A stretch of 38,196 nt of DNA from contig JAHHQP010000021.1 of NCBI GenBank assembly GCA_020026355.1, positions 1 through 38,196 on the forward strand, given 5' to 3'. The translations under genes and the position numbers were made by a program. Below the pieces are notes generated by a model. The model saw nothing but the letters and a program-made list of their open reading frames with translations, did not search any database and had not been told where the DNA came from. Below, one piece after another: positions 8,077 to 14,243 of the stretch (its first letter is position 1; each line of letters begins with the position of its first letter). Source of the stretch: Bacteroidales bacterium. GTDB taxonomy: Bacteria > Bacteroidota > Bacteroidia > Bacteroidales > UBA932.

Positions 8077-8107
8077 AAAGGCTGGTCCGAGACCAGCCTT
8101 TTGTTTT
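8077..8107 (+). terminator. Rho-independent terminator
   Basis: Perfect 11-bp stem AAAGGCTGGTC (8077-8087) / GACCAGCCTTT (8091-8101), loop CGA, followed by a T-rich tract TTGTTTT. It closes the chimeric YbaK-UvrA transcript. From here to 8330 there is no gene; an inverted repeat GTTAC-N9-GTAAC (8295-8313) lies just before the ATPase start. Confidence 0.85.
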
Positions 8108-8330
8108 GGGGTGGCGAGAGTATTGTGATGAGGGCTGAGGACTATTTTCATTGATCTGGAAGGACGGATTGACCTAAGCTTTCATTTTTGGGGGGCTTAT
8201 GATCGTTTAAATAGCTGAAACACAGTAAATAGTGGAAGTGTTACAGTTTCTTCTTTAAATATTTGGTGTTATGAGAACTTATTGCGATATTCGTGTTACG
8301 AAAATTGTGTAACGGAATTAATGCAATAAT

Positions 8331-9455
8331 ATGAAGCCGAATAATCCTTTCTTGATATCGGGCTATCATAGTCCGGAATTCTTCTGTGATCGTGAGACCG
8401 AGACAGCGACAATGATTGACGCTCTCCATAATGGGCGGAATGTGACGCTGATAGCTCCACGTCGTATGGGGAAGACCGGGCTGATTCGTCATGCTTTCTA
8501 TAAATTGAAAGAACAGGAGCCGGACATCGTCACTTTCTACATGGATATCTATTCCACACAATCATTGGGGGACTTTGTGCGACTGTTTGCCAATACTGTA
8601 CTGGGAAAGTTGGATGCCGCGCCTCAGAAGGCCCTGAGCCGTATCACCAAGTTCATCCGGAGCTGTCGTCCTGTATTTACTTTGGATCAGCTTACGGGAG
8701 TGCCGCAGGTGACGATAGACATATCGCCGGCGGAAGAAGAAAGTACATTGGGAGAGATCTTCGAATATCTTGCTTCGTCGGAGAAGCGATGCTACATTGC
8801 AATTGACGAGTTTCAGCAGATCGCTGAATATCCGGATAAGGGAGTAGAGGCTTTGCTGCGTTCCTATGTACAGTTTCTTCCGAATGTGAATTTTATTTTT
8901 GCCGGCAGCAAGCAGCATGTGATGCAGGAAATGTTCATGTCTTCCAAGAAGCCTTTCTTTCAAAGTACCCAGTTGCTTACCATCGGCATCATAGATCGGG
9001 AAAAATACGCTCGCTTTGCGATGGATCATTTTACAAAGCATGGTACATGTTTACCGAAAGAAGTTTTTGATAGAGTCTATGACAGGTTCGATGGACATAC
9101 CTGGTATGTACAAAGTCTTCTGAATCGTCTTTACGGTTATGATCGTGACGTGGATATCGATCTGGTGGAATATGCTGAAAGGCAGATCATTTCTGAATTG
9201 AGCTATTCCTATGCGGATCTGTTGAAAGCATACGCTGCCGGTCCTGTCCGTTTGATGAAAGCCATCGCTAAGGAAGGGTGTGTCAAGGAAGTCTTGTCAG
9301 GAGATTTTATTTCCAGACACCGGCTTCGAGCAGCAAGCAGCGTGAATTCTGCATTGAAGAAGCTGCTTGATAACGAGCTGGTCTATCCTGGCGAAAATGG
9401 CTACATCATCTATGATCGCTTTATGGGAGAATGGTTGAGGAATCAGCTGTTCTAA
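8331..9455 (+). CDS. archaeal-type AAA/STAND ATPase (ATPase_2 family)
   Basis: 374 residues. The family opening NPFLISGYHSPEFFCDRE is followed by a Walker A APRRMGKTG (42-50), a Walker B CYIAIDEF (154-161) with the DEFQ signature of this group, and a sensor-like FIFAGSKQH. The C-terminal third (about 290-374) looks like a winged-helix domain ending in YIIYDRFMGEWLRNQ. These stand-alone ATPases are abundant in Bacteroidota and archaea; their role is largely unknown. The gene is alone, more AT-rich than the core genes, and convergent with the deformylase gene (36 bp apart). No partner gene is visible. Confidence 0.85.
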   Translation: MKPNNPFLISGYHSPEFFCDRETETATMIDALHNGRNVTLIAPRRMGKTGLIRHAFYKLKEQEPDIVTFYMDIYSTQSLGDFVRLFANTVLGKLDAAPQKALSRITKFIRSCRPVFTLDQLTGVPQVTIDISPAEEESTLGEIFEYLASSEKRCYIAIDEFQQIAEYPDKGVEALLRSYVQFLPNVNFIFAGSKQHVMQEMFMSSKKPFFQSTQLLTIGIIDREKYARFAMDHFTKHGTCLPKEVFDRVYDRFDGHTWYVQSLLNRLYGYDRDVDIDLVEYAERQIISELSYSYADLLKAYAAGPVRLMKAIAKEGCVKEVLSGDFISRHRLRAASSVNSALKKLLDNELVYPGENGYIIYDRFMGEWLRNQLF

Positions 9456-9491
9456 GGTATGGCGATATGTTCTCAATCGTTATTTAATTGA

Positions 9492-10139
9492 TTATTCTTC
9501 CTTCCTCATCCGGTCGATGAACAGGATGCCGTTGAGGTGATCGACCTCGTGCTGGAAAATCACGGCGGTGAACCCATTGACAATCTCGGTCGTATCCTTG
9601 AATTCAGGCGTGCGATAGCGGATTTCTATGCTGGAGGAACGCTCGACCGCGCCATAGATGTCAGGGACGGAGAGGCAGCCCTCCATGCCTGTGACCATTG
9701 AGTCGCTTCTGGAAAGGATTTCAGGATTGATATAGGTCTCGAACGGTTCGCCGGGCTTGTCAAATCTCTGGACCATCAGCATTTGCCTGGAAATTCCTAC
9801 TTGCGGGGCAGCGATCCCGACTCCCTGATCCAAGCTATCATTGACCGTGATGAGCATTCGCTCGACCAGCTTCTGAAACTCCTCTGTATCAAGCATTTCT
9901 TCGGTCAATGGCTCCGCTGTCTTTCTCAGCAGCAGGGAGTCCGCAAGATTGTCGATTTTCCAGACTCTCATCAGCTTCCCGTCATATTCATTGGCCCGAA
10001 CTTGCGGCGAAGGGGCATTGATGATGGCCCGCTCCTCGTCCGTGAAGCCGCTGGGGGACAGAAGGAGGAGAGTGAATAAGGAGATGACGCCTAAGGTAAT
10101 GACGAATAATGCCGTGTATAATGTGTTGTTTCTTTTCAT
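9492..10139 (-). CDS. membrane-anchored, probably extracytoplasmic peptide deformylase
   Basis: 215 residues. All three peptide-deformylase motifs are intact: GVGIAAPQ (106-113), EGCLS (153-157, metal ligand Cys155) and QHEVDH (196-201, metal ligands His197 and His201, catalytic Glu198). The enzyme class removes the formyl group from nascent N-formylmethionine proteins in the cytoplasm. Unusually, a transmembrane or signal segment (about 8-28, preceded by MKRNN) comes first; by the positive-inside rule the catalytic domain would face the periplasm. ATG 10139 is preferred over an upstream start because it begins a compact signal anchor and lies 20 bases after a TAACTTTG box. A second cytoplasmic deformylase is expected elsewhere in the genome. 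Confidence 0.88.
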   Translation of the reverse strand: MKRNNTLYTALFVITLGVISLFTLLLLSPSGFTDEERAIINAPSPQVRANEYDGKLMRVWKIDNLADSLLLRKTAEPLTEEMLDTEEFQKLVERMLITVNDSLDQGVGIAAPQVGISRQMLMVQRFDKPGEPFETYINPEILSRSDSMVTGMEGCLSVPDIYGAVERSSSIEIRYRTPEFKDTTEIVNGFTAVIFQHEVDHLNGILFIDRMRKEE

Positions 10140-10159
10140 AAGGTCAATGAGTTTGTATT

Positions 10160-10167
10160 CAAAGTTA
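10160..10167 (-). promoter_or_regulatory. -7 box of the deformylase gene
   Basis: On the minus strand this reads TAACTTTG, fitting TAnnTTTG, 20 bases before the start codon. No matching -33 TTG was found at 19-20 bp. Confidence 0.45.
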
Positions 10168-10338
10168 ATCAATTTCCATAATATGATATAACTCATTGAA
10201 AACATTTTGCTTTTCCCGAAAATTCCAGTGGTCTTGATCAATGTGGATTTGTCTTGGATTTCTGTAGGTCTTTCCGCAGAATCTGGTCAAGCCTCAGGTC
10301 GTGGAAGGTGTTCAGATTAAGGGTTTTCATCGAATTCT

Positions 10339-10359
10339 GTTACTATAATCAATAGTAAC
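10339..10359. promoter_or_regulatory. operator-like perfect inverted repeat
   Basis: GTTACTAT-AATCA-ATAGTAAC, a perfect 8-bp inverted repeat with a 5-base centre, sits 16 bases before the small ORF that leads into the phosphodiester glycosidase gene. The AT-rich, short-spaced dyad looks like a protein binding site rather than a terminator. The protein that binds it is unknown. Confidence 0.4.
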
Positions 10360-10375
10360 ATAAACTTATGAAATA

Positions 10376-10534
10376 ATGCCACATATAGGAAAAAATTACA
10401 CTTCGCCGCTGGCGCAGCTTATAATGATTGATTCGGAACAGATGTTCGCCACATCAGGAATCTTAGTCGAAGAACCGTCAGGAACAATGTCCGCAGGGAC
10501 AGTAGAGATATGGAATCAAGGGAACGATGATTAA
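10376..10534 (+). CDS. small ORF of 52 residues upstream of the glycosidase lipoprotein
   Basis: Translation from ATG 10376 runs in frame to TAA 10532-10534, beginning MPHIGKNYTSPLAQLIMIDS and ending VEIWNQGNDD. The N-terminal pattern (basic, aromatic, P-L-x-x-L-I-x-I) and the acidic, Gly/Asn-ended tail resemble the small uncharacterised proteins that often precede fimbrillin-like lipoproteins in Bacteroidales. It ends 12 bases before the next start codon, so the two are probably co-transcribed. There is no signal peptide and the function is unknown. The call rests on length, context and resemblance, not on a named family. Confidence 0.5.
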   Translation: MPHIGKNYTSPLAQLIMIDSEQMFATSGILVEEPSGTMSAGTVEIWNQGNDD

Positions 10535-10546
10535 AGTTTATGTATT

Positions 10547-12484
10547 ATGACAGATAGATTCACGAAAATTATTTCAGTATGTTTTTTAGTACTGGCCTTA
10601 TTTCCATCTTGTGCGCGAGAAATTATAGATAGGCCGATTCAGGATTCTTCATTTGTCGATTTTGAGATACGGACGACTTCGAATTCTGATACAGAACCGC
10701 AAAGTGGTTCTTCGACCAAGACATACATTAATGAACCATCAGTAAATGTTTGCTGGAGCAGGGAAGATGCCCTAAATCTTTTTCAGATAGAAGAAGGAGG
10801 CACTTACTCAAGTAATGTTTCTTCGGATATCATACGTTCAGATGATCGTTATGATGCGACATTTAAAGTTCGTTTTCAAGAAAAGCCAGGCACTTTCCGT
10901 TATTGGGCTCAGATCGTCAACAAGGAAAAGACAGGTGCTCATGATGAGTATTGGAAATCGCATCTGGACGCGATGCTTTCATCTTATCCGATTGCAATTT
11001 TTGCTGAGCAGCATCCGGATCCTTCGGATCATGATCCTAAAACAGATATCTTGGTCGCTTCATGTCTTCACACCATGTCGCAAAGTGAGATGGCCTCAAC
11101 ACCGATCTCTTTCGGATTGAAGCGCCTGAATGCTTTTGCAAGAGTCAACATGAAGAACATCCCGAGTGATCATAAAATGCTTAAGGTGGTCTTCACGTCC
11201 GATAAGCCTATTGTAGGAACAAGGTACTATGATGTACTTTCTGGAAAGCTGACAGAGAAGAGTGAATTGTCTGCTGAAATGACAGCCGTCATTGAGGGAG
11301 ATCTACAGGATGTGGCATACGACAGTCGCGCTACACGTCGTATTCATTTCTCACTTTGGCCATGTGAGATAGGTCATTATGATATATTGGTCACAACAGT
11401 AGATAAGGCTGGTAAGACGCATCATTATGGCAAGACTGTAGATCGTTCTGAAAAACATCTGAAATTCGAATCTGGCCGTATGACTGAATGGGGAGTTTCA
11501 CTTGTAGAAAGAATTCCAGATAATCCTGACGATGAGAAGGTTATAGAAGGTAATGTGGATCCTTCACGTACCATTGAAATATATCGTAAGTTGAAAAAAG
11601 ATCCCAGCAACGGTATAAATTACATTGATACATGGAAAACTCATCTTTTAGGTTATGATGGAGTCCAAATCCATGAAGCAAAGATGATGCAGTATAATTC
11701 GCCTGTGCATTTATGGATTGTCGAAGTGGATCCGTTAAAAGCAGATTTTGTTGTAGGGTCTCCAAATGATGAAATGACCGTTCCGTTCAAGTCAAAGCAA
11801 ACTGTTCTGGAACAAGCGAAGTCTGTCAAAAGATCAGGAAAGGAAGTCTTGGTGGCAATCAATGGTGATGCCTGGTATGACAGCGGGAATGGGCATTATC
11901 CTTATGGTGTCATGTGGAAAGACGGTAGATGTCTGAAATCGACTGCGACCAAGGCCAATGATCTGGCAAATCAGGATGTCTTCTACGTTACGGAGAATGG
12001 AGAATTCGATATCGTGAATTATTATTCATTTATCAATACTGATGGAGGTGGTGGAATTGTCCAAAATAAAAAGGTTAGATATGCTGTCGGTGGTTGGTAC
12101 CGACTGATCTGCATGGGTGGAGATTCGGCTGCACAGCCAGGAGCAAGAGACGGTGATGCATTCATTCGTGATAAGTCGAAAGTGTCAGAAAATCTCAAGA
12201 ATTTTCTTTCTACGAATCCTCGTACGTTCATGGGAATTACGAGTGACAGGGTTTACCTTATCGTTGCCGATGGTAGACGGGACGGGTGGTCTGTTGGATT
12301 GACAATGAATGGCGCGGCTAGAATATGTCATAGTTTAGGTTGTCGTCGAGCCGTTAATTTAGATGGTGGCGGTTCAAGTACTCTTGTCAAAAGATGGAAA
12401 GGTGGCTTCACATTGATGAATAGACCGACTGACGCTGATGGACAACGTCCTGTCGTGAATTCGTTGATGGTCGTAGGTAGATAG
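10547..12484 (+). CDS. lipoprotein with fimbrillin-like N-terminal region and phosphodiester glycosidase domain
   Basis: 645 residues. The signal peptide ends in lipobox FPSC (Cys23). Residues about 30-330 resemble Bacteroidales fimbrillin-like modules (SSTKTYINEPSVNVCWSRED, later ISFGLKRLNAFARVNMKNI and a strand-rich end). Residues about 370-645 form a NAGPA-type phosphodiester glycosidase domain, with VAINGDAWYD, NTDGGGG and the family hallmark VNLDGGGSST (603-612). In the family this domain cleaves sugar-1-phosphodiester bonds, as in uncovering phosphorylated glycans. Being lipid anchored, it would act at the cell surface or in the periplasm. Base use is more AT-rich than the core genes around it, suggesting acquired DNA. 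The substrate is unknown. Confidence 0.82.
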   Translation: MTDRFTKIISVCFLVLALFPSCAREIIDRPIQDSSFVDFEIRTTSNSDTEPQSGSSTKTYINEPSVNVCWSREDALNLFQIEEGGTYSSNVSSDIIRSDDRYDATFKVRFQEKPGTFRYWAQIVNKEKTGAHDEYWKSHLDAMLSSYPIAIFAEQHPDPSDHDPKTDILVASCLHTMSQSEMASTPISFGLKRLNAFARVNMKNIPSDHKMLKVVFTSDKPIVGTRYYDVLSGKLTEKSELSAEMTAVIEGDLQDVAYDSRATRRIHFSLWPCEIGHYDILVTTVDKAGKTHHYGKTVDRSEKHLKFESGRMTEWGVSLVERIPDNPDDEKVIEGNVDPSRTIEIYRKLKKDPSNGINYIDTWKTHLLGYDGVQIHEAKMMQYNSPVHLWIVEVDPLKADFVVGSPNDEMTVPFKSKQTVLEQAKSVKRSGKEVLVAINGDAWYDSGNGHYPYGVMWKDGRCLKSTATKANDLANQDVFYVTENGEFDIVNYYSFINTDGGGGIVQNKKVRYAVGGWYRLICMGGDSAAQPGARDGDAFIRDKSKVSENLKNFLSTNPRTFMGITSDRVYLIVADGRRDGWSVGLTMNGAARICHSLGCRRAVNLDGGGSSTLVKRWKGGFTLMNRPTDADGQRPVVNSLMVVGR

Positions 12485-12500
12485 ACGATGCTTTGACAAA

Positions 12501-12549
12501 AGACCGCCATCTTGTCCTTGCAAGCGAACTTGCAGCCAAGTGGCGGTCT
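12501..12549. repeat. 49-bp hairpin repeat, copy 1
   Basis: The ends AGACCGCCA and TGGCGGTCT form a perfect 9-bp outer stem; inside are CTTG/CAAG and TGCAAG/CTTGCA with a CGAA loop. It lies 16 bases after the phosphodiester glycosidase stop codon and can act as its terminator. A second copy at 14120-14168 is identical at 48 of 49 positions; the one change is in the loop. Confidence 0.85.
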
Positions 12550-12594
12550 GAATAACATATCTGGGCTGCTGTTTTGTGTGCCGATGCTATAGAA

Positions 12595-12613
12595 AAAGGA
12601 TAAAAAGTCCTTT
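12595..12613 (-). terminator. terminator of the fic gene
   Basis: On the minus strand the stem AAAGGA / TCCTTT with a 7-base loop is followed by further T residues, one base past the fic stop codon. The stem is short but the position is right. Confidence 0.45.
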
Positions 12614-12614
12614 C

Positions 12615-13724
12615 TCAAATTCGTTTGTTTTCACCCTTTATGATCAATTTATAATTTGTGCTTCGTCCACCTTCTTCGGTCTTCTCAAGAACCCCTTTTA
12701 CTATTAGATCCTTGATGTCATTAAGAGCCGTATCTGACGAACATTTGGCAATCTTAGCCCATTTGCTGGAAGTCAGTTTACCGAAGAATCCGTCAAACTG
12801 CAGATTAATCAATTTACGCTGACGTTCATTGAATGCTGTGTTTCTATGATAATCCCAGAACTTTGTTTTATCCAAAACGCCTGAGAGATTATTCTCAGTC
12901 GTATCCAATGCCTTTTCGAAACATTCAAGGAACCAGATCAGCCATTCGGTAATGTCTCCGTCTCCTTTCTGAGTCCGTTCCAGAACATCGTAGTATTCCT
13001 TTTGCATCAACTTGATCTCTGATGACATACTGTAAAAACGTTTGCCGTTGTTCTCAGACTTAGAAAGTAACATATCAGTGATTGCTCTGGCTATTCTGCC
13101 ATTACCGTCATCAAAAGGGTGGATGGAAACAAACCAAAGATGTGCTATGCCGGCTTTGATGACTCCATCAGTTGCTGTATCCGTATTCACCCACTCTATG
13201 AAACGATGCATTTCTTCAGGCACTCGGTCCGGAGTCGGAGCTTGATAATGCACCTTCTCATGTCCCATGGCTCCAGATACCACTTGCATGTCTCCTGTAC
13301 GGTATTGACCAACTTCGATATTATATAATCCGCTTCTTCCTGTCGGGAACAGGACATGGTGCCAGCCGAACAGTCTATCATCAGAAAGTGGAACATTATA
13401 ATTCTGGGTGGCATCAAGAAGCATCTCTACCATACCTTCCACATATCTTGACGAAGGAACCAAACCAGCTCTCTCTATCCCAAGTTTACGTGCGATAGAA
13501 GATCGAACTTCTGATACATTCAGCTGTTCTCCTTCTATTTCTGACGAATGTACAAGTTCCATCGACAATGTGGACAGAACCGTCTCTTCCTGGTAGTCAA
13601 AACCTATCGAGTACATTCGTCCCAAGATGGTACCTTGCTTCATTCTTATTCTTCCTAATAAATTGAGAAGCTGGGAGCTATCAAATTTGAAATCCCACCA
13701 ATTTTCTAGTTCATGTAAATACAT
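12615..13724 (-). CDS. Fic-domain protein (class II, autoinhibited AMP-transferase type)
   Basis: 369 residues. An N-terminal region of the DUF4172 kind (about 1-80) carries the inhibitory motif SSEIEG (60-65), matching the [S/T]xxxE[G/N] helix that blocks ATP. The catalytic Fic loop HPFDDGNGR (202-210) is complete, with the catalytic His202. The C-terminal 80 residues look like a winged-helix DNA-binding domain (LTSSKWAKIAKCSSDTALND). Fic enzymes attach AMP or a similar group to target hydroxyls; the target here is unknown. No separate antitoxin gene is needed for class II proteins and none is seen. The C-terminal winged helix and two operator-like repeats upstream suggest autoregulation. 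Confidence 0.9.
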   Translation of the reverse strand: MYLHELENWWDFKFDSSQLLNLLGRIRMKQGTILGRMYSIGFDYQEETVLSTLSMELVHSSEIEGEQLNVSEVRSSIARKLGIERAGLVPSSRYVEGMVEMLLDATQNYNVPLSDDRLFGWHHVLFPTGRSGLYNIEVGQYRTGDMQVVSGAMGHEKVHYQAPTPDRVPEEMHRFIEWVNTDTATDGVIKAGIAHLWFVSIHPFDDGNGRIARAITDMLLSKSENNGKRFYSMSSEIKLMQKEYYDVLERTQKGDGDITEWLIWFLECFEKALDTTENNLSGVLDKTKFWDYHRNTAFNERQRKLINLQFDGFFGKLTSSKWAKIAKCSSDTALNDIKDLIVKGVLEKTEEGGRSTNYKLIIKGENKRI

Positions 13725-13742
13725 GATGTAACTGCTTTTTTA

Positions 13743-13801
13743 CAAATATATAGTAATTTCGGCGAATATTGGCCTTATTCTCCGAAAATATTCGGCGAAT
13801 A
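13743..13801 (-). promoter_or_regulatory. fic promoter with two operator-like repeats
   Basis: On the minus strand the -7 box TATATTTG (13750-13743) lies about 19 bases before the fic start codon. Just upstream, TTCGGCGAATA occurs twice in direct orientation at 13758-13768 and 13791-13801. The starts are exactly 33 bp apart, about three helical turns, and the core ATTCG-G-CGAAT is itself palindromic. A degenerate third site (TCCGAAAATA) lies between. This layout suits a repressor binding the same face of the DNA across the promoter. Confidence 0.55.
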
Positions 13802-14119
13802 ATGGGAGCAATCCCCGAATTAAAGCATTTGATTTGCCCAAACATATTCAGGTACTTCGTGAGTATTCATTTGAACAAATACGAATCGGCCTTAAAAACG
13901 ATATAAACCTACTGATCGAGGACTTCGTCGGTCGAGAGTTCGCTCCGCCTGGGGCGGACCACAATCTGGGGTAGGGGACGTAAAGTCCGGTGGGGAACAT
14001 CCTGAAGATACTTCCTGGCTGGCAGGTGAAAGTACAGGCAGAAGTACAGGGTAAGGCACTTCCGGCTGAAAGTTCATTGGCTCGGAGGAAAGCCGACGGC
14101 TGTGCCAGCCTTTACGTCA
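13802..14119. other. gene-free region with possible RNA structure between fic and the second hairpin repeat
   Basis: No convincing protein gene on either strand. The GC content rises sharply from about 13910. Seen inside: a TCCGCC-TGG-GGCGGA hairpin (13944-13958), a GACGTAAAG / CTTTACGTC inverted repeat spanning 13977-14118, and a 21-bp copy of mnmE sequence (13917-13937). It does not match RNase P RNA, tmRNA or SRP RNA as far as I can judge by eye. It may be a decayed gene, a small RNA, or debris of an insertion. Confidence 0.3.
13917..13937. repeat. 21-bp direct copy of internal mnmE sequence
   Basis: These 21 bases are identical, in the same orientation, to 14279-14299 inside mnmE, where they encode part of the conserved near-C-terminal segment around EISTDEVLG. 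With one mismatch the match extends to 24 of 25. Outside that the sequences diverge. Confidence 0.8.
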
Positions 14120-14168
14120 AGACCGCCATCTTGTCCTTGCAAGCGAGCTTGCAGCCAAGTGGCGGTCT
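14120..14168. repeat. 49-bp hairpin repeat, copy 2
   Basis: Same element as 12501-12549 with a CGAG instead of CGAA loop. It lies 75 bases beyond the mnmE stop codon, so on the minus strand it could end the mnmE transcript. Both copies are thus at 3' ends of genes and together bracket the fic locus. Confidence 0.85.
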
Positions 14169-14243
14169 TTCCTTCTCTGTCCTTCGGCCAGAGGCTTTCC
14201 TTCTTCGTCTGGCTTCATTGACCTGAATATTTTTCTTTACTCT

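Noticed and set aside
10238..10330. A 30-residue minus-strand ORF starting MKTLNLNTFHDL
   Set aside because: It is short, has no convincing ribosome binding site or family match, and its end drifts into low-complexity coding. It may be a decayed 5' fragment, but I cannot support it as a gene.
13910..14119. Structured region as RNase P RNA because of a GAGGAAAGCC stretch
   Set aside because: The conserved RNase P cores are not present in order and the length is too short.
8331..14168. ATPase, deformylase, glycosidase and fic as one defence island
   Set aside because: The genes point in different directions with separate promoters and terminators, and no known defence gene set is recognisable. 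Only the Fic protein has a toxin-like link, and class II Fic proteins are self-inhibited.
13892..14226. Two overlapping ORFs of 61 and 78 codons on opposite strands between fic and mnmE
   Set aside because: Both have Pro/Ser/Arg-rich unlikely composition, no start signals and no family resemblance. They look like by-products of a GC-rich, structured stretch.
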